This document shows positions 45,711-57,900 of a stretch of DNA of 64,000 bases, piece by piece. A program made the translations under genes and the position numbers. The stretch is taken from contig MCGO01000147.1 in the NCBI GenBank assembly GCA_002104985.1, positions 30,497 through 94,496 on the forward strand, written 5' to 3'. The notes under the pieces are model-generated. The model did not search any database. It was not told where the DNA came from and worked only from the letters and a program-made list of their open reading frames with translations. Source of the stretch: Rhizoclosmatium globosum (lineage: Eukaryota; Chytridiomycota; Chytridiomycetes; Chytridiales; Chytriomycetaceae). The number at the start of each line of letters is the position of its first letter. Position 1 is the first letter of the stretch.

Positions 45711-47931
45711 ATGGCGACCCGCAAAGACAACAATGCCAACAACGACAACGACGAGAGGGATCCCGCCTACTTCAGGTACCCCGAGTCTCTCTAATCAAAC
45801 CAACCAACCAACCAACCAATCCAACCAACCAATCAAGCTACTACGCCCAGTTCGTGCACCAACAGAACATGCTCCAGGACAGCATCCGCACTTTGATGTA
45901 CCAGAATGCGATATTGTCAAATTCAGAGCGTCTTTTCAAACACAAACTTGTCATTGATGTCGGTGCTGGTTCCGGTGCGTTGCTCAAACTGCAAACTACT
46001 TCCCCAGAGTCAAATCGACCAAATTGAGCAGGAAAACAGCGATAGTGCGAGTAAGGCGTTGTTCGCGAATCGTCTGCGTGGAGGTGATTTCTGGTTTGGT
46101 GCTGCGAAGATGTGTTCAAGCGGTGTTGGTTAAACAACAACGTCGAGGAACTGAATGGATGGATGGTTTACATAGGATAGAAACGCTGCAAATCAAGGAT
46201 GCAGGGAGCTGATTCATGGTGGATTTAGCGATACGAAAGGAACGAAGCACAGCGAAGTCTCGATTAAACATGCAGCAACCGTATAACCTGAGACGGCTGA
46301 AAAAAGTCTAGAATTAGGCAGGGAAAGGATGGCTGGCAGACTGGCGTGATGAATTCGAGAGATGGCGGTCAATGCTATAGCATAACAACTGACAATATGT
46401 TATCGAGGATCTTATTCACGGTCGTCAGTGAGGAAAAATAGGTCATTATTGAAGACGTGGTGAAATAGCTCAGTTGTCACCCCAATGCTGGGAGGCAAGC
46501 TTTGGTTTATAGCTGTTATTGTTTACGCGATCCGTTTTGAAGTGAACGTAGATATCAAAAGGAATACCCTTGAGCGGAACTGATTCAACGAAAAATGAAA
46601 GGACTCCTTCTAACCAAAAACTTCACAGGAGTCCTATCTTTCTTTGCAGTTAAAGCAGGAGCATCTAAAGTATATGCGATTGAAGCAAGTGGAATGGCAA
46701 TGGTAAGAATTTTCCGCAATTTACTCGTCTCAATCTTGAATTCCCGAACAGAAAATCCAGAAAATGGTGGACGCATCGTCCGCTCCCAAATCCAAGAACG
46801 TATATCTTAAAGATAAGCTCGAAGTGTTCCACTCTAAAGTCGAAGATGTGAAGTCTCTGCCTCAAGTCGATACAATCATCTCAGAACCCATCGGTGTTCT
46901 CTTGTTGCACGAGCGCATGTGCGAATCTTATATTTATGCTCGTGATGCATTTTTGAAACCTGGTGGGACTATGTTGCCCAACAGCGGAACTATTTTCTTG
47001 GCCCCTGTAAGTATTCGTTTTTCGACGAGCTAGTGAAGGTTGTATAACATATGGCCGGATTTCCATCTCACTGGCTCCCTTGATTTCTTCAATCTCACAT
47101 CATACTTACAACCAATCTCATTTTATAGTTCTCGGACGCGGGTCTATGGACTCAAACAATGGCGAAAGTACGTTTCTGGGACACAAGCGACTTTTACGGA
47201 ATCGATTTCACCCCACTTCGAAAAGACGCGCTAGATGAAGTGTTTGCACAACCAGTCGTTGGAAACTTTGACCACCGTATCCTGATGGCTGAGTCAGTAT
47301 CCCACTTTGTGGATTTCCAAACCGTCAGCCTTGCAGAGCTCAAGGACATTGTGATTCCCATCACATGGGTTCCATGCTATACCGGAATTGTGCACGGTAT
47401 CGCTGGATGGTTCGATATTGATTTATGTGGGTTGATCCTGTCCACGGCTCCCAACGCCGAAAGAACACACTGGCAGCAAGTTCGATTCATGTTGAGAGGT
47501 TTTTACCCATTTATATGTAGTTTTGCAATGCCTGGAGCTAACATTACTGTGTTTCGTTTCATTCAATAGACCCGCTCGCCATAAATGCGTTCGAACCAAT
47601 CAATGGCTGGTTTAGAATGGTTGTCAACTCTCAACGCTCTTACGATGTGACGGTTGAACTGACATCCGGCGAAAAGTCTGTTGTCTCTGATCCCTACTCT
47701 CCATGGGTAACTGCATCGCCAATCGATTGTGAGGATACTACTGTGAAAGACGTGCGTATTCGACGAGGAAAATGGGCATTACAGGAACAGACGTATTGGT
47801 ACAGCAATGAAGTGTTGGGCTCGGAATACAATAAGCCTGAGAACTTGTCTTTGTACCCAAGCGTGGGTGCAGAAAACACGATGCTGGATGTTGCGCCTGC
47901 CGTTGGTTTCGGACAACCAACGAATATTTAG
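45711..47931 (+). CDS. Protein arginine methyltransferase, CARM1/PRMT4-like
   Basis: Transfers methyl groups from S-adenosylmethionine to arginines of nuclear proteins such as histones and RNA-binding proteins. Six exons (45711-45775, 45838-45974, 46629-46702, 46752-47006, 47129-47498, 47570-47931) give 420 aa. Visible family motifs: YFSYYAQFVHQQNMLQD near the N-terminus, SAM-binding VIDVGAGSG spanning the exon 2/3 junction, YAIEAS, the double-E loop SEPIGVLLLHERMCES, the LAPF-SDAGLWTQ region and the THW loop LSTAPNAERTHWQQVRF. The catalytic glutamates of the double-E loop are present. It lacks the N-terminal PH-like domain of animal CARM1. Intron 2 is 654 nt, over ten times the usual length, and intron 1 contains a CCAA repeat. 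CARM1-type enzymes are absent from Saccharomyces. Confidence 0.93.
45975..46628. other. Oversized intron 2 of the CARM1-like gene
   Basis: 654 nt between GTTCCG|GTGCGT and TTCACAG|GAGTCC. No transposon ends, open frame or tandem repeat that I can recognise. 47932-48480 downstream of the gene is also empty. Confidence 0.6.
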
Positions 47932-48495
47932 TTGTTGTTGTTTTGTTTCAGGAATAACGATGAATCAGTATTAAATATATGGTTATCACGGCTACAGCCT
48001 TGTCTACATACTAGTGACACATCGCCAATCAGCTGGAAACTGATTGATTGCCTGAGAGCCTTCTTGAGTAGTGCGGTTGCGGCCGGCGATGATGAACTTG
48101 CTCCATCAGGTTTTTTATAACAATGCTTACCCACACTACAAGGGCATTTATGCACTGTCTAAGCAAGAAAATTGAAAAGAGTAATGATGGAATTACATAG
48201 TCCAGACGGTTCTCCAACTTTATCTCATCTGCTCTCCTGTATGTAAGTAAATGTGGTTGATGTAATTGCGACAATTAATTCTTTTCACAAGTAGAGCTCT
48301 CAAAACACGTAAGCATCGTGGAACTAATGAACTGGAAATCGTGGATTCAACATGAACACAAAAAAATTAGTATGAAAGACTTAAAAAAATTAAGTGATCC
48401 ACGAAACCACAAACAGATATAAGATCACTCGAATGTACTTGTACTTTGTTTCATCAAATCCCACAACGCAAATCCAAACATAAAAAAAAAAGAAA

Positions 48496-48723
48496 ATGCC
48501 AGGAATGCCAGGATCTCAGTCTCTCGAAAGCTTCGCTGCTCATGACCTGTTTCTTCAAGTCAAGTTTGCCAAGGAAGACAAGAAAGAGAAAAAAGCTGGT
48601 TCCATCAACAGTTGCAACACGTCTTCCAATGGATCTGTCGCTGCTGAATCTACTGCGTCGAGAAAGGAATCCGTGAGGCTGTTCAGTAGCACTCCACAGC
48701 CTCTTGGTGACCGTCACTTGTAA
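48496..48723 (+). CDS. Small hypothetical protein, 75 aa
   Basis: Starts MPGMPGSQSLESFAAHD after an A-rich leader (a good start context) and ends in a Ser-rich tail. It is Lys/Glu-rich in the middle (KFAKEDKKEKKAGS). No family recognised. An AATAAA-like signal lies about 80 bp past the stop. Confidence 0.4.
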   Translation: MPGMPGSQSLESFAAHDLFLQVKFAKEDKKEKKAGSINSCNTSSNGSVAAESTASRKESVRLFSSTPQPLGDRHL

Positions 48724-48908
48724 AATGACATTGTATATCATATTCAATACTTTTCCATTATCTTAAGTTGCAGTCTCAGCAATTATGCATAGCAAAATAA
48801 ACATTTAGTCCCTTTTTTAAAAAAAAATATTTTCTGAGGTATCTGTTGAACCAGAGTTAAGCTCTGGAACGATCGCTCTGCAGTCGAGGCTAAGGAGTTG
48901 AGCGGTTT

Positions 48909-49058
48909 CTAAATGTTTGGCTGTGGAGGATTGACTTGGATTTGAGGAACAGGAATTGTTTCATTCGCGGCAGTTAAGTAATGTGTACCATTCGAGAGCG
49001 GAGAAAGACGACGTGCGCTCGCGGAAGATACCATGAGGCCTGTGAGCAATGCAAACAT
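48909..49058 (-). CDS. Small putative secreted peptide, 49 aa
   Basis: Starts MFALLTGLMVSSASARRLSP, a signal-peptide-like N-terminus with a possible cleavage after ASA. A short polar, Pro/Gln/Asn-rich tail follows. A TTTTTAG acceptor immediately precedes the ATG and a GAG|GTACTT donor lies about 35 nt upstream, so a 5' UTR intron is possible though very short. No family recognised. Confidence 0.35.
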   Translation of the reverse strand: MFALLTGLMVSSASARRLSPLSNGTHYLTAANETIPVPQIQVNPPQPNI

Positions 49059-49236
49059 TCTAAAAATCAGAAAGAGACTTGGCAAAAGTACCTCAAGTAA
49101 GAAATTCGCCAAAACAACGCTTTTCGAACTGAATACTGTCTGATTTAAAATGATTTCAATTTATTGAAGTTTCTTTGGTAAGAGAACCACGGATATCACA
49201 AATCTGACGAGTTTTTGACGACACTGTCAGATTCCA

Positions 49237-50279
49237 TTACTCGTCCTTTGGATAAGGGAGTCCAAACAAATCGTCATCCTTTTGCCAGCTGTACTTAATT
49301 TCGACGGTACCGGAGGAACCAGTAACAGGAGATTGGGATCCAGGCTCAATCAAGAAATCCGATGAACGCTCAAAGATACCAGGGAAGTAGAGTCTAATGG
49401 AGCAGGGGTTTTCCAGTTAGTTATAGTTCTCTTTCCCTGACACAGTCCTTCCTCAACAACCCACTCAGAGTCCTAATTACTTCCTTTTAACAGCTTTTTC
49501 CCATTGAGCTCTTTGTTCCACCCAACACTTCTACAGATATCGACAACCCATGCGATTTCACGCCTGTTGAAACTGATACAACTCGGATCGCATTCGCTTT
49601 CGCTCCAGATTCCGCTTTCACTCCAGCTCAACGCCCCAGAGACCCGAGACAGACAGATAGATAGTCACCTGTGGATAGTTTGAGGAGCGCCATTTGTGAG
49701 GATGCGAGTGTCATCGGCAATGCGCTGCTGAATAGCCAAGTTGCGCTGCATGTCCGACTCGATGCCGTCCCGTCCACGCATGTTTTCGCTAATGTATTTT
49801 GTGATTGGGTTTTCGTCCTTCTTTGTTTGTTGAAGAGACTGAATTGCGAAAACCGAAGCGGCAACGAGAACCCCGGCCTTGAGGAAGTACGAGGAAAAGA
49901 AGGTTTCTCTCTTTGACTGAGTCTCTGAACCGTCTGGGTGGTCTGGGTAGGTTAAGAGCGACTCGGGCTGTTCGCCGTGCGGAGGGGCGTAGTACTCGTG
50001 GGGCCACCTGGTTCCAGTTCAGTTCATTGTAGTGTGTTTAGTACGATACGATGTTGCACTTAGTAAAGCAGCCCGTGCGTGTCGTATCCTTGAAAACGGT
50101 AAAGAAAAGTGAACTCACTCGCGGGCAATCTTGAGCCAGGCCGCCGGTGTCTCCTTGTTGCGCACGTACACAACCTTGTGTGCTGCTTCGTGTCCGTGGT
50201 CGTGTCCGTGTCCGTGTCCAGATGATCCGTGGCGGCGTGCGATTCGGGTCACTGTTGCGAACCGTCTGGCAATGCTCAT
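49237..50279 (-). CDS. NADH:ubiquinone oxidoreductase 17.8-kDa-type subunit (mitochondrial complex I)
   Basis: Accessory subunit of respiratory complex I in the inner mitochondrial membrane. Exons 50119-50279, 49669-50007 and 49237-49393 give 218 aa. The N-terminus is Arg-rich and lacks acidic residues (MSIARRFATVTRIARRHG), a mitochondrial targeting sequence, followed by a His/Gly-rich stretch. A hydrophobic segment (AGVLVAASVFAIQSL) would be the single membrane span. The following ENPITKYISEN, RNLAIQQRIADD and LYFPGIFERSSDFLIEPGSQ stretches match what I remember of the fungal 17.8-kDa subunit. Assignment rests on this remembered pattern; the gene model itself is in frame throughout. Intron 2 (275 nt) is longer than neighbours' introns. 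Confidence 0.75.
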
Positions 50280-50351
50280 CTTCCTTTTTTCTGAAAATAT
50301 CCACTTACCAAACACCTACCTAGTTATTGAAAGTACAAATCATTTATTAAA

Positions 50352-53300
50352 TTATGCATCTGAAGATGAAGCTGAAGCTGAAGATGATGCATCGTCAACA
50401 CTCCCGTGAAACCGTTTTGGTTGTCGTAGCCCCATCCCTGCAATACTACTTCGCCCTTTTGAAATCGAAACCATACTCAAAGCACTTGATTTTACAAGCC
50501 TGCCAGTTCGAGCCTTCACTTTGGGACCTATTCCACTTGGCCCCCCTTCCTCAGACCCAACAGAATTTCTTTGATCAAGATCCATAAAGAGCAACTTCCG
50601 ACAGACATCAAATACTCGTCCCTTCTCAACCGGTTTCTTCAATACAACACGAATTCCCGCATTTTTGAGCGGTCCATCGTTATTTCCAAGAACAAGATTC
50701 CCTGTGACAGCTACAATCGGCATCGTATACCCAGCAGCCCGAATACGAACTGTCGCCTCTTCACCACTCATTCCAGGCATTTCCAAGTCCATGAACACGA
50801 TACTCACTTTTCGTTGCTGCACAATTCGAATCGCTTCCGTTCCGTTTGAGACTTCGAGCACGTCTGCGAATTTCCCATACGCTTTGAGTATTTTGGCCAG
50901 TATAGAACGGTTCACGAGAGAATCGTCAACGACAAGTGCCGCCGTCTTTGTTCCGATCGTGGTTGGTCTCACCGGTTCAGATGCACGTGGAACAGGCTTG
51001 CCTTCTGAATAGGATTGGATAGATGTTATCGAAGTCTGGATTTTATGTGACTCCGAAGCAGACTTTCTGTGTTTTGACATGGTGGCAGGATATGGCGGTT
51101 CAGACATTCGTGAAACAGATTGAAATTTGTCAGAGGAGGAATCCATCGAAGTTGTCGAGGTCCGAACATGTTCAGATTCCGCGATAAATTGTTTCTGCTT
51201 CGGAAACGCAGTTTGGCGTTGAATATGGGGAGAGGAATGCATGGATGCTGAGGAGGTCCGAATATTATTTGAGAATAGTGATTCTCCAGTCGTACGTATC
51301 GGTCTCGATTCGCGTGACGATGATTGCATATCTGGAGACGATTTGATGGATGCTGTTGAAGTACTACATGCTGTAAAGACAGTGGTGGGTGCTCCTGCTA
51401 ATGGATGTGAAGAGCCACCAAGTTTGGAATGAGACGAAATAATGATTTGTGAACCCCTGTTCACACTCAACATCCCATTGTTGTTGCTTGCTGGTGATCC
51501 GGCAGATGCAGCAGAACCTGTCTCAGATATTGTCTTTTCGACGCTGGTTGTACCACCAGAATGTCTCCGGACAGAAGGGAAAAGGGCTCCTAAAAATTGA
51601 GAACCGAGAGACGTACGTAGGTTTGGATAATGCTCTGATGCAGAGGACGAACTTGAACGACGACGTTGTTGAAGTTGAAAGTCTGGCTGTGATTTGGCTG
51701 AAGGACTGGTTATGTCTGAGAATGTCACGGACTGATTTTTGCTTGTTTCTTTTGGAGGCATTGAGGATTCGTGTACTCCAATTTCAGGATCTTCTTGGAC
51801 TGGTTGTGGCCGTGATGGGAATGTACGGTGAAGGCTGGGTCTATAGTATTGTTTTAAGATATCGGCGATAATATCTTTCGTTAGTGGCTTCTGGATGAAA
51901 GCCGTCATTCCATTTTGTTCGAGTTTCGACTGCGTTTCACGGCCAAGTGAATAACTCGATACTATCAAAACGGGGCACAGAACATTGTTTTCACGTAGCG
52001 TCTTAAGTGTTTCCTATTCATGACCTTTAAACTCTTACTTCAAAAAATTTAGATGTACTTACAGTGCCATCCATGATCGGCATCTCTAAATCCATGATAA
52101 TGAGCTCCGTCATTGCTCGCTGGCACGATTTTACTGCTTCCGCCCCATTGCTTGCTTCTATAACGATTGCAGTAGGGTCGACATCAATAATAAACTTTGA
52201 AACGAGTTTCAGAAAGACTTTGGAATCATCCACAATCAAAACATGTCCTGGACCCGTTAGGACTGGTACAATTGAAGTCGTTGACGGGTACTTTAGCTTT
52301 TCTGTCGATTCCATAACTTCACAAGTTGCTAATGCTGATGGAACCATGGCAGTAGAAGTGTTTTCATTTCTTCGTTTGTCGTTAAAACTTGGCGAGCGAG
52401 TTATGGCTGGCGGGTTTTCAATAGAACCTCGTTTCTTGTCATTGAAACTTGGAGACCTCGCCATCATCGCGACTGTCAGTGTATTATCCATAGACGATCG
52501 CTTTTTGTCATTAAAACTAGGCGATCTCGCCATCATTGCTACCGTCAAAGTATTTTCTGCTGGACCTCTTCTTTCATTGAAACTTGGGGATCCAGTCATA
52601 CTAACTTTTCTTATGAGGGATGCTTCCCGAATGGGTGATACTTGAAGAGAATTACGAGAGCCTTAAAAGCATTATATTAAGCATATTAATCTGCATACAA
52701 GAAATGCTTACCATTTTCGCTGTGACTAACACTGTCAATGCTGCTAAGCCGCCCTCGGGGTCCCGTCCCAGTCCCGCTCAAAATTGAATTGGACCGTTGT
52801 ATATCCTTGAAAGTAACTCGACTAATACGAGAACTGGCACTTGATCGATTAGAACTTAAATCAGCAGCCACGTTGTCGTTACTAAAGATTTGTTGTTTTG
52901 ACATGGACGGAAGTCGAGAAATTGGAGTAATCACAGCAGGAACAGTCACTTGAACCGTAAAAGTAATGCAATTCACGCCTTTACTCAGCTTTGTGGCATT
53001 TATATCCCCCTTCATAAGCCCCACAAGCTTTTTTGCAGTTGCCAGACCAAGTCCAGACTCGATCACATTCGCACAGCGCATCATATTATACGGAACGAAG
53101 AGGGTGTCAATAGGAAATGATATTCCAATTCCACCGAATGTAACAGACGTTTCGATTTCATGTATTTTGTCCACACGTGAGAGTGAAGAATGGGAGACCT
53201 GTTTTCCTGAACTTCGCAACACGACTTTCCCATCTCGAGCAGAATACTAAGTTCAATGAGTTGAGGTGCAAGAAAAAATTGAAAAACTGTTACATACCTT

Positions 53301-54830
53301 GCATGCAGCGACAAAAATGCTAGAAATCACTTGCTCAAATCGACTCGAATCCACCAAAGAAACACCCGGAATATTGTTGATTTGATGTTCAAATGTGATA
53401 CCACAAAACATTTCTCGAACAGAGCTCATTGTCGAATAAATAACGCTTTGGATACTTGTTTGTGTTGGTTTAAGAACGAGATTACCCTTTTCCAAATTGA
53501 AATAGCTCGTGATATCTTCAGTGAGGGATAGCATGATACCAAGATTTTGCGAAATGCCAATCTTAAAATCAGAAGGCAAAGTCTTCATATAATCGTGATC
53601 GCCATCCCAAAGAGTGGTCACAGAGACTAAGGGTTCACGAAACTGTTCAGCTAAATAGGGTATATATGATTCTTTAAGTGTCAGCTGCTCTTTTGCTGAA
53701 ACTGCCTCTTTCTTTAGGTTTTCCATCTCCAAAGCCATGGTTTTGAGTTTCTTATTTGCATTTGCAATCGTCTTTCCATGCCTCATATCTTTCCGGGCGA
53801 CTAGGTGTATCACAGCCAATCCAACCATTTGTGCAATCGAATGAATATGAAGGATTGGGAGATGTCCTTGATAGAAGTTTGGAGTGATTGAATCCAATGC
53901 ACTAGATTGCCATATAAAACCAAATCCAAGATTTGAAAGGAGCCCAGAGAGAGACGCGATAGAAACGCCAAACACTCCGCCAAAGTATCCTGATCCAAGG
54001 ATAAGTGGGAAATATGTATATACACTGAGAAACGAAGATCCGTCAGGAATCAGTGACCGCAGCACCAAAGGAATACAAATATCAAATCCGGATGCAATCA
54101 CGGGAGAAATGACATTGACAATTAGCTTTCTGTCAGATAAGCAACTTTTGAATTTCAACAGATGAGACTTGGTCATTTGGGACACCATCGGAACCATAAT
54201 TAAAAGACCAGGAAATCCAGCGGACCAGTCAAGTAAAACACGTTGTCCCAGAGATAAACCGGTGACATCGTTCCCGAGACTGATCACCAGAGAACGACAC
54301 ACAGCAAACACACCAACTGTGAGCGCAGCAGCAGCAATAAACTTGGCCACTTCCAGCGAATGAGACGAGTTTTTGTGCATGACCGTTGAAGCAAAGAGCA
54401 CGACAGCCAACATAATCGATTCCAACGCGTGAATCACAGAAAGCGCAATAATTGTGGTCATTGGCAGCGGATTACTCGCTCCTTTTGCAAGCTCGAGAAG
54501 CCCTGCAAAAACAACTCCGATAAACCCAAGAGAGACTAAAGGCCTCAGGCGGATGTCAGTTACGAGGCAACCCGCAGCGTGCACTCCGTTTGCTGTCCAA
54601 ACAAGAGGGATCGACTGCTTGCTGAGTACTACTGAAACACGCACGAGGCCATATCCAACGCTCAACAAAAGAACTAAACGAATAAGCTCAAAGGGGTAAT
54701 CTGGAGGAGCCGGCGGGCTTTTCGTCTTGCTTTTGCGGTTCTTTGACTTTAAATCCACACTGTCATTTGAGATGGAAAACAACGTGGTCTCTTGCTGAAC
54801 TGCAGACGACCGTATCTCGGATTTACGCAT
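50352..54830 (-). CDS. Membrane hybrid sensor A: MASE1-like, degenerate histidine kinase, two receiver domains
   Basis: Exons 53298-54830, 52712-53246, 52063-52661 and 50352-52013 give 1442 aa. Residues about 48-345 form eight or so membrane spans with the MASE1-like signature VWTANGVHAAGCLV. A coiled coil (about 350-390) leads to a kinase-like region. At the H-box position there is AEQFREPL instead of SHELRTPL, so the phospho-accepting His is missing. The ATP-binding part lacks the N-box Asn and the Asp of DTGIGI (FGGIGI), though GLGLATAKKLV remains. Receiver 1 (about 829-950) has VDD, IIMDLEMP (D about 880) and QKPL. Receiver 2 (about 1245-1365) has VDD, VFMDLEMPG (D about 1298) and KKPV. 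Both receivers look functional. A Ser-rich tract with four RSPSFN(D/E) repeats precedes receiver 1. It is paralogous to the divergent gene B. It is inferred to sense at a membrane and act by scaffolding or by accepting phosphate from another kinase. Confidence 0.88.
52430..52605 (-). repeat. Four SPSFN(D/E) repeats coded in sensor A
   Basis: Tandem repeats of roughly 17-24 residues, each with SPSFN[DE][KR][KR]R, two of them sharing NTLTVAMMARSPSFND. The serine-rich basic motif could be a phosphorylation or 14-3-3 docking site. Absent from the paralogue B. Confidence 0.85.
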
Positions 54831-54952
54831 TTTATGGATTCAGTTTCAAATAGTGGGTTGTAAATCATTCCATCTCTGGCAATTTAATGAAACGCCAAAT
54901 ATAGAAGAAAGAGGGAGGGGGAAATATAGGAGAAGAAAGAAAGTGAACCATT
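54831..54952. promoter_or_regulatory. Divergent promoter between sensors A and B
   Basis: Only 122 bp (191 bp if gene B starts at 55022) separate the two start codons. It contains a purine-rich GAAGAAAGAGGGAGGGGGAAA-like tract. Co-regulation of the pair is inferred. Confidence 0.5.
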
Positions 54953-57900
54953 ATGCGTAAATTATTTATGATATTAGTTAAGTTTGCATCAAAGAATCAC
55001 ATAAGAGATTTACGCTTCAAAATGCCACAATCCTCATTACCGCGCAAGCAGAATACTCGCTTTGATACGTTTTCAACCGAAACTTTGACATCTATACGCT
55101 CCAAAGTTCCAGGACACGGAATCGGGAAACGACCGAGCGTTGGCGAAGTAGATTATACATTCCAAGCCACACGCGCACTTTGTTTATTTGCACTCGCTTT
55201 TGGAATGGTCCGAATATCTATGGCTTTGAGTGTTTCGGGTATTCCCATGATATGGACTGCCAATGGTGTGCATATAGCTGCGATTCTTGTGTCAGATATC
55301 AAGATTGCACCATTTGTGTCACTGGGATTCATTGCTATAGTATTTGCTGGTCTTTTAGATTACTCTCAAGTCGGTTCCAATGAGGGAAGCATGGTTACAG
55401 CTATTGAGACTTCGCTGATACATGCGTTGGAATCAATAATGCTCGCAGTCGTACTCTTCGCAGCAACTATTATGAAAAAGAATCTCTCGGAATCAAGAGC
55501 TTTATTTTCGTTCATTTTTTCGAGTGCTTTGGTTCAGCTTGTCTTTTCAATTTGTCGAAGCCTCCTTTTCACTTTGAGTGGAGGTGCCCCAAACCAATTC
55601 AATCTAGGACAGAGAGTATTATTTGATTGGTCTGCTGGATTCCCTGGCTTGATTATCGTCGTACCCATGTTCTCACATCTTGGAAAGAGCGAACTGGAAA
55701 CTTTACGAACTCTCCTAAATGATCGCAACCGTTCCATTTGTGTAATTGTACCAATCATAGGAAGCTGTGCTTCTATACTTCTTGCATGGGGGCTACAGAT
55801 TTTGATCGGAGACTCTGCTCCATTTCTTTTCGCGTACATCAGTTTTTTCTTGGTCTATATTTCTGGATACTATGGCGGCACGTTTGGGCTATGTTTTACA
55901 AGTGCCTGCAGCCTCACAGCAAACTTGGGATTCAATTTTATTTGGCAAAAGTCACAAGTCACGGCAGTCGCAACCATCAATCATGGGCATCTCCCTATTC
56001 TTCACATCCACTCAATCCTTCAAATAACAGGCCTCATATTTGCATTCTTGGTTCTGAAGAAAGACAAAAAGTATGCCAAGGCGCTCAAAAAGTTTGAGAC
56101 GAAAACGAAAGGCCTTATGTCCGAATTGGAACAGCACCGTAACGATGCAGGTGCTACAAAAAAGAATTTAAATACTAAGGACGCGTACATTCCTTATCTT
56201 TGCGAACAGTTTCATGGGCCTCTGCTCAACATTATGACAGTCTGGGAAACAGAACAGGAACAGCTTTCATCAGTCTCACCTGAGTTTAAAAATTCTATGC
56301 AAGCTTCGTTTGGAGTTATGTTGTCACTTGTAGACGATGTATTGAGTTACTCGCAACTGGAGAAGGGGTTGTTTCAACTGAGGCCCACTCAAACAGACCT
56401 CCGACAAGTCATTCATTCTACGTTGAGCATTGTCAGCGATATGTTTCGTCAGAACAATATCGCATTTGAGCATCAGTTAAACAACGTCCCCTCTCTCGTT
56501 GTTATAGATTCACTACGCTTTGAGCAAGTACTGCTTAATGTACTAGTAACGGCGGGACAGGTAATCTTTCAAAATTGAATAATCAATTCTGACAGAATTG
56601 GGCAGTATACACGACAGGGAGATAGAATGGTGCTCAAAATCACCGGCTCGCGATCTACAAGCGACAATCTTGTTCAATTAGAAACATTAGTACTATTCGG
56701 AGGTCAAGGAATCTTCCCGCCGCTGGACATGCTTTTCACACCATACAATATGATCCGCAAAGAATACGCCGCCGACTCTGGACTTGCAATGGCATCAGCA
56801 AAGAAAATCATTGAATTGATGGGAGGTTCAATGAATTCATCTCGACTTCAATCAGGCATGAGCCAGATAACATTCACTGTGTCCGTCCAAGTAGCCAATA
56901 ACTTGTCCATGGGACGAAACAATATTTCACTGAACCGACCTCCCACAATGAGTAGCACAAGAGAATCAAGGAATAGCCGCACTGGCGGAACGGAATCTAA
57001 CTCAGATGATTCAATTGAATCCAAACGGTCTGGCAAATCCATCACAGCGCCAAGGAAAATGAGTGATCTCTACAAGAGTGTGACTTCACTGATGCACAAA
57101 GCTGGGTCTAAGCAGCAAAACCAATCAGGATTCTCGCGAGCGTCAAGTCAAGACAAAATGGATCCGATTGGAATCGTGTCAGCGTTACCGTCACCAATAA
57201 CTGTGGCTGTTGGAGCGGCCGCATGGAGCAAGAAGGGACGACAAGCAAGTTTTGGAACTCATTCTCCTGCATCGTCTTTGAGGTCCATAGACTCAATTAT
57301 TAAAGCGGAAGGTCTCCGCACTAGCAAGACAAAGGCCTCTGAAATATCAAAATCCACCGTATCTGTAGCGCAAATACAACCCGTCGTTGGAAACATGTTG
57401 GTCGTTGATGATTCAAGCATTTTTAGACAGTTGCTGAAGAAAACCCTTTCCATGATTGACAAGACGGCAAACATTCATGAAGCAAGTAACGGTGCTGAAG
57501 CGATATCAATATGCCAAAGAACGCCAATGGACATCATATTTATGGACTTGGAGATGCCTAAAATGAACGGAGATGTGAGTGATAAGCCATTTAAGGAGAA
57601 TGTTTAAAAATGTGAAACAGGAAGCAATTTCAAAACTACGTAATCGCGAAATTTTGTGCCCGATAATCGTCATATCGAGCCAATCCTTGAGCTCAGATGG
57701 TCTCCGCATCCTTACTCAAACAGGAATGACACACTTTGTCCAGAAACCAATTTCAAAAGACCTTATGCAAGGAATTCTCAAACAATACTATATCCCACGT
57801 CGTACAAAAACGTTGAGAATGAACTCTCCAGATCGACCTGAACAGATTCTTGAAGACGTGTCCGTAATCATCAACCGAATCTCATCCACAACTTCAATAG

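Noticed and set aside
45598..45957. 119-codon plus-strand ORF rich in Thr/Asn/Gln
   Set aside because: It runs through the first exons and intron 1 of the CARM1-like gene in the wrong phase.
51449..51871. 140-codon plus-strand ORF
   Set aside because: Antisense to the Ser-rich part of sensor A, with no recognisable domain.
52064..52645. 193-codon plus-strand ORF
   Set aside because: Antisense to sensor A exon 3; its repeats mirror the SPSFN repeats of the real gene.
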